Positions 9,579 through 20,740 of a stretch of DNA of 64,000 nucleotides are shown one piece after another; position 1 is the first letter of the stretch; the number at the start of each line of letters is the position of its first letter. Under the pieces are notes generated by a model. The model made no database searches and was not told the origin of the DNA. It was given only the letters and a program-made list of their open reading frames with translations. The translations under genes and the position numbers were made by a program. Origin of the DNA: Adineta ricciae (Eukaryota > Rotifera > Eurotatoria > Adinetida > Adinetidae); NCBI GenBank assembly GCA_905250025.1, contig CAJNOJ010000004.1, forward strand, positions 1,116,001-1,180,000. The letters run 5' to 3'.

Positions 9579-12500
9579 ATGTTGTGTTTAGAAACAATGG
9601 TATTCTCATCCGCTTCGTCGGATTCGGGTTTGGGTGGTGTTGAAAATATCAGACATCATCATCAGGAACAGAATCGTACGTTAAACTTGTGCGCAATTGA
9701 CGACGAGTTTTATTATGCACCCTATTTTCAGGAAGTGCTCGTAGTTTTGATGCCGACGACATTGAATTACCAGCCAATTGGCCTGATTATGACTTTCAAC
9801 GAAAGAAGAGCTGTTTGTTTAGTCGAGTCTTTTGCACATGTGTAACAAAAGCGATCAATCATCTCGAATTAGTGCAGAATGCGATTGAACAAAAGTAATA
9901 GATACATTTCTCTAGTTGAAAAAGAAAACAAGCACTTATCTTTCTTTTATTTGTAGAGACGTATCTGCCAGTATGTCTACGAAATAGATGACTTTAATCT
10001 CTATTTAACTTATTCTGTATTTAGAACGAGGTACTACATCGAAACGGGAAGTACGTTTCAGTCAGGTACAGCTTTCTATGAATGCACTTGAAATCGTCGG
10101 GCAAGGTGGCCATGTTGCACACGAACATCCACATCATGACATTCTCGAAGATGAAGTTATTGACGAAGTCTTACTACTCCTCGCACGACTAGATCGTGAA
10201 CGCTTACGTCTAATTCATTTGTGTGAACACGAACAATTCGTCAGAGCGAAGTTAAAAGAAAGCATCGATAGTTGGCGATTGAAACGATTACGAGATTTAC
10301 CTTTAGCTGTACAAAGAGGTTGGTACCTGTTTTATTCTTGTACTTCATATCTTTCGTTTTCTTAGAACATGATGCATGTATCACTGATATTAGTGAACTA
10401 CAATGGCATATCACTTACAATGCTCGGTTGGCTGAAAAGATGTTTGCAAAGGTTGATCTATCTCGCATATGGCATCAACAACTTGATATTGAAGTCAGCA
10501 ACATTCGTCAAACCACGGACTTGATTGTTGAAAAAGTTCGAACCGAATCCATTGAAATAAAGAGAATCAGTGATGCTTTGAGAGAAACTGAACATGAATT
10601 GATGCTAAGTCGTGCAAAAAATGCCGATGTACAAGAAAAAGCTGCTCGTGCGAATCAACGTGCTTCACTCGAACGTGGTGAAATGCGAAACGAATTAGAG
10701 AAAACGCAGAAAATTCTACAAACCATGACGTTCGTTTCATTTCGTTCTTTTTCATTTTTTCAAATACTATCGTATCGTTTAGAAACAAATTACATGCCGC
10801 TCAAGACTTACACAAAACTTATTTGAAAACTATAGCTGATTCGAAGCAAACAGTAAAGAAAAACGAACGTACTTACAAAGAAGAAGTGGCCAAACGCGAT
10901 GCTGCGCGAGCAGAAATCGCTAATTGTAAACTCAAAGTACTGATTTTGTCTTTCCTATGCAGTTTCATGGACGAAATTTCTTCTTCATAGTTATCACTAC
11001 TTGCTACCGATCGCGAAAATATCCAATTTGAAATTCAACGTTTGACTGCTAATTCTGAACGAGCCCGATCGGAAGAACAAGCCCGTGAGGATGAGCGCAA
11101 AAAAGAACTGGCTATTCTGGAGGAGAATGCACTGAAACGTGAGAGCAAATTGGAGAAAATTTTGAAGAAGTCAAAAGAAAAGATAGTCTTGATCGATGAA
11201 TACGAACGACAATTGGCAAAAATTAATGAGTAAATAAATACTTGCCATTCTTATATAAAGATAATCTTCATATTCATTTAGACAAATTGATCGCCATCAG
11301 AAAACTTTGGAACGCCATGAAAAACAACGTACCCGCGATGCGGAAATGTTGCGAACGGTCACGGAAAATTTACATCGAGCTTTGTACACCAACGAATCAA
11401 TAACATCAGATATGCGACGTGAAACTGAAACACTTCAAAAGGAAGAAGATGGGCTTCGAGTTAGTCTACGAAATTTTCCTTCTATCTAACGGATCTTTCT
11501 ATCCTTGTAATAGACACTAATGGAATCTTTACGACGTCAGATCGATGATGAAGGAACAATGATTGGAATGATTGATGAGCATTTAGCGACAGATCAACGT
11601 GAACTCGATAGTATTAATGACGCCGAAGCTATCCGTGCAGAACATGTTCGTTTCCACTTGCAAATCCGAGATTTGATTTTCAATGGGGACTTCTTTTCAG
11701 GCCGGACGTATAGAAACAGATTTACAAGGCAAATACGATGTTTTATCTGCATGTGTAGCAAACTTGGAAGCAGAAGATGTAAAGATGAAGGAAAATTTAC
11801 AATCATTGAAAGAAATCTTCGACGAAATCAACGAGAAATATCTGAAAGAAAAGAGTCAATTGGAACAATCACGAGCTGTTATCAACGAAAAACACGAGTC
11901 AACTTCGGTAAGAAAGTCATCATCAATCTTTTCCCTTATCTCAAATTCAACTTCTAGACAACAGCAAATGATCTTGGTAGCAAACTCGAGCATATTCTCA
12001 CACGATCCGCTTATATGAAGAAACATATTCAAGAGATGTCGGAATCTCGTGGTGCTATGGAAGTTCTAACGGCGAAGATTCGTGTTGAAATTCAAGCAGC
12101 TGAGTGCGAAAAACAAGTCATTGTTTCGAATTATTTCACAAAATGTATTTCGTTTAGATCAGAATTAGTCGATGTGAAGTATAATCTTAGTCTAGCAGAA
12201 GCCGGTGAGCGAGAAGTCGTACGTGTCCTTCATCAGTGTGTACAACGGCAAACAAGCATGAATACATTGAATAAACATTTATTCCAAGAACGTTCGAATT
12301 ACCAATCGGAGAAACAGGTACACTCATTGCCATTTTTTTGCTCATCATAAAAGTCAAGTTTTTATTTTTAGACAGCTATTGAGAATGCTCTGACACTCAA
12401 TGCTGAACTAGCTGGTTCTTATCGAGATGTTTTGTATACATACTATGAAATCAAAAGTCTTTTGATGGGCAAACTAGAACAACGTCTCGATGCGGTCGCT

Positions 12501-12844
12501 CGAGTGAAAGATCGGCGACAGTTGATTGAATTACAAACACGACTTCACGATGCATTAAATCTCTATCTGGGAATCAAAAGTAAATAGTGTTGTTTTTATG
12601 CATTGAGTTAAGATGAATTTGTATAGATGAATTCGTGGGACAACATCTCGGTCAGTTAAATCGTGAGAGTCATCACAATGGTTTGAAATTGATACAAATT
12701 CAAGAAACAGTTCAATCGGCTATAGAAGAAATAACCCAGTTTCTTTCTGATCAAGTCGATTTCGAAACGATACATCAAGAAGCTATGCTCAAAGTACACA
12801 GGGATGAATTGAAAGAAAAACAGAATAAACAAGTGCCTGCATAA
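9579..12844 (+). CDS. CCDC178: Coiled-coil domain protein, CCDC178-like
   Basis: This long coiled-coil protein is spread over many exons with introns of about 50 nt. Either ATG at 9579 or at 9597 may start it. Exon 1 ends at about 9674 (QEQN) and joins RSARSFDADDIELP after an intron. It then reads DYDFQRKKSCLFSRV and CVTKAINHLELVQNAIEQK, a one-intron-later DVSA micro-exon near 9960, and KRGTTSKREVRF. The motif DSWRLKRLRDLPLAVQREHD near residue 150 closely resembles the signature segment of CCDC178. The remainder (about 10380-12840) is continuous heptad-repeat sequence rich in Glu, Lys, Arg and Gln. The cellular role of CCDC178 is poorly known. No catalytic domain is seen. The polyadenylation signal AATAAA lies at 12875-12880. 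Confidence 0.72.
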
Positions 12845-12874
12845 GATTTATTTTTCTCTTTTAATCCTATTTTG

Positions 12875-12880
12875 AATAAA
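12875..12880 (+). terminator. Polyadenylation signal of the CCDC178-like gene
   Basis: An AATAAA hexamer lies 31 nt after the stop codon, with T-rich sequence downstream. The convergent SLC46-like gene ends at 13048, so the two 3' ends are less than 200 nt apart. Confidence 0.55.
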
Positions 12881-13047
12881 GATATACTTTTCATAATTTT
12901 ATCTCAATATGACGAAGGAGTGGATGCAACATTTGAGAAGACTTTTGTTCGATTCTATCCTTTTATTTTTCGTTCGATGAGAAACAAATTTGTACATATA
13001 AACAAAAATATCTGATACAAATAGAAAGCTTGTATAAAAGAATAAGA

Positions 13048-14811
13048 TCAAAGAATAACCAGATCATCTGTTATCACACTCGGTACTTCTTCGCTTTCAT
13101 CATCATGTGCGGAGTTATTTCGAGATCTCTCAAGAACTGGCGTACGTAAAGATGAAGTTAATGAGCGAGACGGAATTACAATGCAAGTAGCGTCGCCTGC
13201 ATGTGGTGGTCCATTGTTTGCTAAACGTAAGGGCGCTGGTTCTATCTCGGTTTCAGATAGAGGTGGCGGTGGTACATCCTCATCGGACATTTTCCGTGTA
13301 ACGAGAAAAAGACAACTAAACAGAGAAGATGAATTCATGTCGTTTCTATCTATGTAAAATACTTACAAATTCAATACACACGGAATAAGACATAGGCCAG
13401 CACCGATGAAGAAAGTAAAACTTCGAAAATTAACGACTGTCCGGGCATAAACCCAATTGAACAATGCTGTACCAAATGTAGTCATAATCGTATTCATTTC
13501 TGTTACAAATGTCAGAGCATTTGAACGCTCATGTGGTTGTAACCATTTCGACATCATCGATGTTGACAACGAACCTTGATAACCGGAGAAGGCACTGAGT
13601 AACAATCCAGCATATAATTCCCAGTTATGACGAGCAAAAGCTAGCCATAAAGTTGAAGCACAAAAGAAAAGATTACTAATAAAACAGATCATTGCATCAC
13701 TACCACCAGCATTTGTCAATGCTTGCATACCAAGAACACTTAGTACGGCGTATGAAATAGAAGCAAGTGCGGAATAATTTCCGATGTTTTTCGCTGTCCA
13801 ACAGAATGGTTCATTGAGTAGAAACCACAGAAATGGCGCGAATGTCGCCGACGCCAATGTGTAAAATATATATGAGAATAACGTTAGAAATAGACTAATG
13901 GATTTTTTCTGTGTCCGTCGATTTAGTCGGAAGACTGTGCAAACTTGAAAAAAATTACTGCAGGTTGTTGTTGAAAGCTCTTTGAATTCTTCTCCATTAG
14001 CAGATGAATTTAACAATGGTGTTCGCTCAGAGACAGTTGAAGAACTGGAAGATTTAAATAGAAAAATAGCGATTAGAATTGCCAAGAATTCTATCCCGAG
14101 ACCCATCCAATACAGATCAGTGTAACCACGCCATTCGATATAATACCCAATACCAAATGTTCCACACGCTGCTAATGCTGTTTGCATCGCACCGATACGC
14201 ACAAAACGTGAAGATAAATTACTTTCAGGCGTATTATCAGTTACAATTAATGTTAATATAAAACCTGACCAAAGAAAGTTAATAGATTTCTTACCGAAAA
14301 TCCTTTCCTTTTACTCACTTAGTACACTACTGGAACCAGAAAATCCATTAATAAATGCGGCAATATACCACCAGTATTCTGTCAGATTAAAATAAATAAT
14401 AGCTAACCAAATAGCAAATTGAATAAGTGCACCAAACATGGGTAAAATCAAAACGAATCGTTTGCCCAATTGCGGCGTATATAAACCAAGAAGATAAGTC
14501 ATAATAATAATCGGACAGCTACTAATCAAAGTCGTCCAGAAGAAAAGATCAGCAGACTTTTCCTGTGCCCACGCTTGAGCATCATATTCTGGAGTAACAT
14601 CACCTTCTACACATTTAGCATGTTGTTCATTATACCTCGACAACGAAAACGGACGAATCGTCGTAAAATTCACTGTACTATTCGGCGGAACGGGATATGT
14701 TTGAAGATAATAACTATAGACGTATTGACCAATCGTTGTTGATAAACAAGTACATAGAGTTTGAAGACAAAACGTTGCTTCAATCGTATACGTACTTGCG
14801 TCTCCCGACAT
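13048..14811 (-). CDS. SLC46-family (proton-coupled folate transporter-like) major facilitator
   Basis: This is a multi-pass solute transporter of the major facilitator superfamily. The ATG at 14811 opens MSGDASTYTIEATFCLQ. The N-terminal half has helices around ISSCPIIIMTYLLGLYTPQLGKR, with the A-loop-like signature LGKR between helices 2 and 3, and an extracellular loop with an NST glycosylation site before it. Exon 2 (from about 14240) carries IEWRGYTDLYWMGLGIEF, then a long cytosolic loop, then the second six helices, including FNWVYARTVVNF and GAGLCLIPCVLNF. The last exon (13320-13048) encodes a disordered, Pro-rich cytoplasmic tail. The layout and the segment after the central loop match SLC46A1/A3. 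The substrate (folate, bile acid or muropeptide in relatives) cannot be told. Confidence 0.72.
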
Positions 14812-15020
14812 GATAACTATATGGATTTTCAACTACATAATTCAATTTTCCTACTATTGAAAAAAATATCACGTGTCAAGAGAAAGAGAATAGTTGACAC
14901 ATGCTTATTACAGGAATAGACAGATAGACGAAAAGAAAGAAAAGAAATAGGCTGTTCTTTAACCAATCGGTTTTATTCAGTGCACTGTCACTACTAGACG
15001 AGGTTGATACTGTTTTGATT

Positions 15021-15602
15021 TCATCTTATATGAACAAATGTCAAAATTGAAGTAAAACAAATCTGTGCAAATGTTACAGCATAAAAAGTAATCAGAACGA
15101 TTTTTAATTTTTTCGCAGTCGGTTGACATTGATCGAATTGGAAGTAATTTTCGTAGCAAGCATTCGCTCCTAGATTGATTGACGACAGAATCAATGCAAT
15201 GATGACCAGCAAACATATGATGATATGAAACAATTTAAATCGTTGTAAAGACCATTTAGATTTCTTTGTATGACTCATGAATATGATTAAATAAATTCCA
15301 AAAATAATACATATGGAACCTGTACATATACCCACAAATGGAAGAGATTCGTTCATACTTATCAGCTGAATATCACAAATGATAGTTGCCAGACCAATAA
15401 GAAAATGTAGTAAAGCAGTTGCTAATAAATAACGAGTGAAATTTAGAGTGAGAACTATCGGAGGCGAAGAGGAGAACGATGAACGTTCTTGATGTTCAAT
15501 TTGAGTTTCAGGAATAGTGTAGATTGACGGTGGCGGATATAATGAGTAGGCCGGCGGTGGCCCATAGATTTCGTCTTTTGACATAGGCCAATCGATAGTC
15601 AT
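15021..15602 (-). CDS. Four-transmembrane protein with cytoplasmic PPAY motif, function unknown
   Basis: This 193-residue intronless ORF starts with MTIDWPMSKDEIYG at 15602. A Pro/Tyr-rich N-terminus contains PPPAYSLYPPP, a candidate WW-domain ligand (PPxY). Four hydrophobic stretches follow, near residues 52-74, 82-105, 120-142 and 165-190. The loop between helices 3 and 4 has two Cys (NACYENYFQFDQC), which suggests an extracellular disulfide, and it ends in a very short tail (FVHIR). The topology resembles MS4A or other small tetraspan families, but I see no family signature. It lacks the CCG of true tetraspanins. Confidence 0.65.
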   Translation of the reverse strand: MTIDWPMSKDEIYGPPPAYSLYPPPSIYTIPETQIEHQERSSFSSSPPIVLTLNFTRYLLATALLHFLIGLATIICDIQLISMNESLPFVGICTGSICIIFGIYLIIFMSHTKKSKWSLQRFKLFHIIICLLVIIALILSSINLGANACYENYFQFDQCQPTAKKLKIVLITFYAVTFAQICFTSILTFVHIR

Positions 15603-15982
15603 CTGACTTTTTATTATATATTTGACGAGCAACTACATTCAGTGATGCAATAAAGCTAAAAAAAAAAGAGGAAATTATATCAAGATCAGAAGGAGAGTAA
15701 GCGAGAGAAAGTAGGTATATAAAGTAATGAAGTGTGAGACAGAGAGAGAAGGACGAATAATTGAAGGTCATTATGCAATATGCATGAACCGATCGAAGTG
15801 AAAGGATCATAATGATGAAAAAAAATATACACACAGTCTAAGGACAAGAGTTCATTAATCAATTATATACATTTGGTATCAAATGGAACTTAGTGGCACA
15901 AGGACATTTTGATTCCGTTCTATACCGTATTGAATGTCTATCTGTTGAGATTAAAGATTGTCAATGTCATTTCAAACATCTT
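15603..15982. other. Gene-free interval upstream of the four-TM gene
   Basis: This is AG-rich sequence on the plus strand with an A-run. No convincing exon is seen. It should hold the promoter of the four-TM gene and the 3' UTR of the LamG-like gene. Confidence 0.4.
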
Positions 15983-17482
15983 TCAATTGCGATCATTTCT
16001 TAAGCTTTCAATGGTTGACAGATCTAAATTTCGAGTATAAACGCGAACTTCGTCCATAAAACCTTCATAACCACTACGATTACATGTTCCAAACCTTTGT
16101 GCGCAGTCGCCAAGTATCATTGTATACACTTGACAACTGGCTGGGTAATATGAAGCTTCTGTTTGATTATATAATGTTCCATTGATATAAAGTACAACAC
16201 TTCCATTGGCAAAGTATGTTTGAACAATGTGTGTCCATACATGCGGAACCAGCTTGGGACCTATTAACGTTGTTCGATTGTATTCAGTTTGCAGAGTAAG
16301 CTGATTTTGATCATCAAATGCAATCATATCCCACGATGTGAAATTGTCGGAAGTGTGAACAATTGTTCTATTGTTTGTAGAAAATGGGTTGATCCGTAAT
16401 GAAATTGAAAGAGATTTATTCACGAGCATGAATGTTTCAATCTTGAACGATGAAGAAGTTTGGTTAAATAGAAGAGTGTCATTGATGACAATCATGTTTT
16501 CAGGCGTGCTGAGCATTCCGTTTGAACCGGAATCGAGAAACGAACCGTTTTTGAAGGCGAAATAGAAAACAAGCGTAGCGTCATTAAGTATTTCACTCGA
16601 AAATTTTGGTCGATTCACAAAGGATAGCTGATCCAAGTATCCCGAATACGATCTGACTGAAGTGCGTTCAATTATGGTACCGATAGTTAATGGTGTAAAG
16701 CCCTGTGGATTTAAGGCAGATGCACTGTCGTTGCAACTAACTTTTCCATCAACAAAAACAGTTTGTCGTAGGCTCGTAGCATTGTATACGAAAGCCACAT
16801 GATACCAAGTGTGAATGTATATAGTTGTGGTCCCAACACAGTCATTGTCAAAAAAGCCGAGATGAGTATAGCTACTTCTAATACTTATATGTAAACAACT
16901 ACTAGTGCTTTTGTGTATACACTGGCCAACAAGACCTTGGTGCACTGAAGTAGCAGTGATTCGTTTAGCGTAAATCCACATTTCAAAAGTGAAACCAATT
17001 GATGTCACATCAACATAAGACAATGATGCCATCAAATACTGTGAACCATTCAATGCTAGTGCTGAACCACGTCCATATATACCAGGTGAAGCAAAAGATA
17101 CATTGTTAACCTGTACGGTATCTACTTGATTTAAATTTTCCTGAAAAGTGTCGTCAAATGACCAGGAGAGACTGACGAAATCTTGTGGTGGTAATTGTAG
17201 GAAATAGAAAGTAGTATTCGATTTTGTATTTAAATAGCTGCGACTTGTTTGTAAGGCTTTTCCAAAAAGATGACATGTACTATTTGTTCGATAGCAGTTT
17301 AAAGAAACGATTGTCTTGTTTGAATTTATCATTGCACACACGCACTGCTCACATGAGCCATTATATAGCTTGGGATACGCACTTTCAGGAGTCAAAGAAA
17401 CACTTTGTATAAAGCCGATCTGAATACTTTCAGCACAAAGAAAGAGTGCCATCAGAATAAATGCGATCGTCGGTCCAACCAT
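15983..17482 (-). CDS. Membrane-anchored or secreted protein with two LamG-like (concanavalin-type) domains
   Basis: This is a single-exon ORF. The first ATG in the open frame is at 17482 (MVGPTIAFILMALFLCAES), which looks like a signal peptide or signal anchor. The frame continues upstream to 17554 without an ATG, so an upstream exon is possible. A Cys-containing module follows (CEQCVCAM, CYRTNSTCHLF, residues about 45-80). Then come two jelly-roll LamG-like domains, the first around residues 115-310 (FTFEMWIYAKR, HVAFVYNATSLRQTVFVDG, YLDQLSFVNRP) and the second around 315-495 (SISLRINPFS, WTHIVQTYFANGSVVLYING, GFMDEVRVYTRNL). There are many Asn-X-Ser/Thr sites, as expected of an extracellular protein. 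Its ligand is unknown. Confidence 0.75.
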   Translation of the reverse strand: MVGPTIAFILMALFLCAESIQIGFIQSVSLTPESAYPKLYNGSCEQCVCAMINSNKTIVSLNCYRTNSTCHLFGKALQTSRSYLNTKSNTTFYFLQLPPQDFVSLSWSFDDTFQENLNQVDTVQVNNVSFASPGIYGRGSALALNGSQYLMASLSYVDVTSIGFTFEMWIYAKRITATSVHQGLVGQCIHKSTSSCLHISIRSSYTHLGFFDNDCVGTTTIYIHTWYHVAFVYNATSLRQTVFVDGKVSCNDSASALNPQGFTPLTIGTIIERTSVRSYSGYLDQLSFVNRPKFSSEILNDATLVFYFAFKNGSFLDSGSNGMLSTPENMIVINDTLLFNQTSSSFKIETFMLVNKSLSISLRINPFSTNNRTIVHTSDNFTSWDMIAFDDQNQLTLQTEYNRTTLIGPKLVPHVWTHIVQTYFANGSVVLYINGTLYNQTEASYYPASCQVYTMILGDCAQRFGTCNRSGYEGFMDEVRVYTRNLDLSTIESLRNDRN

Positions 17483-17863
17483 TACTAGAAGTTCAATCAA
17501 TTCAGAGCAGTGAGTTTCATGTTGTTTTAGAACGTCGTGTAAAAGAGACAACAATATGGGGAATGGTTTATTAATGCACGTTGTATTAAAATTACCTATC
17601 GATCAGGAATGCATTTTTAATAAACGGAAGAAGAATATATTTGTTAAAAAAAAGAATCGACAACGCAAAAAAGTCAGCAGAAAGTAAAGAATGTTTGCAT
17701 GAAATTGTCACACATATTTTTCAGTGAGATCAATGAGTCGGCAATAATATTCGATGGATTTTTACTGAATTTTTTTGTCAGGGATTAGTGTCGAGAGAAT
17801 AGTTTCGTGGAAAGTTCTAGACAATACAGCGTAAAGAAACTCGCGAAGAGATTAGCTCTCATC

Positions 17864-19621
17864 TCAGAGCCAAAAATGAACTGCTGTGCTAGTGATGCGG
17901 TAAGTGTATGGATAATTTGATGAACATTGTTCCAGATCTTGCATGAGCTGCAATTGACTATGAGCAGTTTCTGATACCTCACTAAAGTTAAGCCAAAAAT
18001 TTGTATATTGGAATGATGCTGTTAGTAGATGTTCGAATCGATCCAGAAACATAAGCATCATTTCTATTGAACATACACATCGGATATGTAAACGTTCAGT
18101 ATTAGGGAATATCGTGGATAGTTCTGCAATTGTATCGTCAGTTAGTGCTATAGCAGAGCAGCTGATTTCCAGTATTCGTATATTTTCCATGATCTGCCAA
18201 TCGATGTGTTTCAGCAAGTATTTAGGGCCGATCGAAATGCATAGATGATGCACACTTGGCATCTTGCTTATCAATTGCGCTAACGAAAAATGTTCATCAA
18301 GCAACTCTATAGAGAGTATTTGAATGGTATTCAAATCTATATTGTTTTCAACAGTAGATAAGTTGCAAGTGGTAGAAAGAGTTAATTTCTTTATATTATG
18401 TAAACGACGTTCTAAAAGTTCATTATTAAAGTAAGATTTATATTCTACAGTGCGGGTATAGAAGTATGTATCATCTAAAACGGTCGAATAAGTAGGCAGA
18501 ACAAAATGTCCGTCAGTTATTTTGGATAAATAAGACATAGTAAAGAAATATTTCGAGTAATAACAGACAAACCATTGTTTTTCCTGTAGCCAAAATGATG
18601 TTCGAAATGAATCGAGATCAGATGATACTAATATGTCATAGATACAAAAACTGAACTCAAAGCTCACAAGATGTTTTGCTTTTAATTCTAGCCGATAGCC
18701 ATCAACAACGTTTTTTTCACAGTTACCAGTGAGTTTCATATGTTTCAATCGAGGAAGATTAGTCATCATTCGTTCAATGTTATTGATTGATAGAAAATTA
18801 CCTACAATTTAAGTCACACATACCGTCTATATCTCAAAGAAATGAAATATTTTACCTTGGACGTCCAAAACGATTCGTGTGACCTGTGGTAGAGGATAGA
18901 TTATTTCTGGATAGGACTCTTCATAAAAAACTGACAAATCTAAAGACCGTAGCTGCGGTGCTGCGAAAGAAATATGCCTGAGTAAAGCACCGTCTGATTG
19001 ATTGAGTACAAGATGACGGAGATTTGAAAGTTGAACCAATTTCAGATAGTTTCCATGGCTTAATCTCAATCGGATCAGTTGAGGTAATATCGGTGCATAG
19101 ATTTTGGCTAAACTTTCATCAAGTTTCGTGATTGTTTTAGAACATACTTTCGAGACCCATTCATCGAGCCGATTTGGATTGATGTATAAAAGCGTACGTA
19201 AATCTTTAAGTTCGACTAACTTTGTCATGATACACTCCCAAAACTCGGCTCCAATTTCAATCAATTTCAATGACTTTAAACGTGTAAACTGACTCAATTG
19301 AAAACGAGATACGAAAATTTTCATTAAACCAGGAGTGTGCTCATCATTAGACAATGTCATACTAACGACTTGACTCGGAACGATGTGTTGACAAGCAAGA
19401 TCAAAATCTGTTCGGTTAATCGATTGAAAGTTGACGTGATAAGACGTATAACCATTGATGATTCCATTCAAATACAAACTCACATTTGAAAAGATGGAAA
19501 AGATCTCATGCGCAGCAAAATAGCCGAATAAATTATGTATAAGTTCCACCGGCAATCCATCTAGTCGACATGCAGTCATTTTCATGTATGTATGACAGAA
19601 CAAATTACTCTGCACAGCCAT
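17864..19621 (-). CDS. F-box protein with divergent leucine-rich repeats
   Basis: Exon 1 starts at 19621 (MAVQSNLF) and carries an F-box core at residues about 17-55 (LDGLPVELIHNLFGYF, then FSNVSLYLNGIING). This suggests a substrate receptor of an SCF ubiquitin ligase. Repeated leucine-rich units follow (RLKSLKLIEIG, QLIRLRLSHGN, NLRHLVLNQS, QLRSLDLSVF). Exon 1 ends VLDVQ and joins GNFLSINNIERMMTNLPRL across a 60-odd nt intron near 18790-18850. Exon 2 continues the repeats (IKKLTLSTTCN, IRILEISCSA, TERLHIRC) and ends at ITSTAVHFWL. The short aromatic terminus and overall layout recall a family that is expanded in bdelloids; its targets are unknown. No frame break is seen. Confidence 0.78.
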
Positions 19622-19879
19622 TTTTCACTGTTTTTTCTTCTTCCTCGGCAGAAGGAATGTCAGCATGTGTAATGCATAAAATCGAAAAAACCCCACTAGA
19701 AGTCATTCAATTCAAATAAAAAAAAAACGTAACCCTTTTTACATCACTAATGCTCGTGGCGATATTCTCTTGAGTGTCAACGATTATCTACCGATAAAAA
19801 CAACGAAGAAAGATGAGAATTTATTGTTATTTCTTTTAATAAATAAACATTTTATATACAAAGCACGATGATCATATGA

Positions 19880-20707
19880 CTAGAATCGCACAGAACGAAT
19901 AACGTTTGATGAACGCTGTTGATTGATATGATGAAGAGGTGTCAATGATGAATGTATAAGTGGTAATACGAGTGTAACAGGAAGGATATCCGGCACGATC
20001 GTATGATGAAGAACAAGCGTACTTAAATTAGGAAATGTTTTTAATGACCCCTAAAACAGACACAAAACAATATCAAAGAAACGAATATTTATTGTTACCA
20101 AACATACTTGTAAACGATAGCCATCATGATTAATTGTTCGTTCAATAAGAAAATGTTCAACAGATGACGACGTTGTTTTCAAAGATAAAACAAATGGATG
20201 TTGTCGATAAGTGTAACTATGGCGAATCAAAAATGAACCAATTGGTTTCTGATCATTGTTTAAATATTCTTCGCAGATATCGCGCGGTAGGCCTTCTTGA
20301 TACCAAGCGGCAAGCGACAATAGTTCCTCGTCGTTTGTCATTGATTCTTGTTCGTATTCATCCACTGACATTGATATAATCGACTGAGTATCGAAACTGG
20401 CTTGATGATCAAGTTGTGAACGTAATTTATCGATTTGTTCGTCTAAATTCCATACACTTTCGTAGATTTCTATTTGACTATCCGTGTTAACATTAATTTT
20501 TGATGAGAAGATAAGTGAAGCGAGACTTTTATGTTGAGCTATTTTCTCCTTGAAATATTTCGTCAAACCATTTCGTCGATTGGACGAGGAGAATAAGCTT
20601 GAACGTGATCCATAGCCCGAAGACGATGATAGAGATATGGATGATGTCGAAGTATCCCGATCAAATCGGAATGAATCCGTAGTTTGAAATCCGTCAATGT
20701 GCTGCAT
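19880..20707 (-). CDS. SH2-domain adaptor protein
   Basis: Two exons. Exon 1 (20707 to about 20108) encodes a Ser-rich disordered N-terminus (STSSISLSSSSGYGSRSS), a basic patch and an acidic stretch. An SH2 domain begins near residue 148: AAWYQEGLPRDI, then the phosphotyrosine-pocket strand GSFLIRHS with the invariant Arg, then HPFVLSLKT and HFLIERT. Exon 2 (from about 20050) completes it with GSLKTFPNLSTLVLHHTIVPDILP and ends in a short basic tail. No kinase, PTB or SH3 domain is present, so this is a signalling adaptor for tyrosine-phosphorylated partners. The C-terminal SH2 half is reminiscent of tensin-type domains, but I cannot name an orthologue. The splice acceptor TCTAG just upstream of the ATG suggests a 5' UTR intron. 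Confidence 0.8.
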
Positions 20708-20716
20708 TGAAATCTA

Positions 20717-20740
20717 GAATGAATGAATGAATGAATGAAT
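20717..20740 (+). repeat. Tetranucleotide microsatellite (GAAT)x6
   Basis: Six perfect GAAT units lie immediately upstream of the SH2 gene start. On the minus strand this is an ATTC run that leads directly into a TCTAG acceptor, so it may serve as the pyrimidine-rich end of a 5' UTR intron. Confidence 0.9.
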
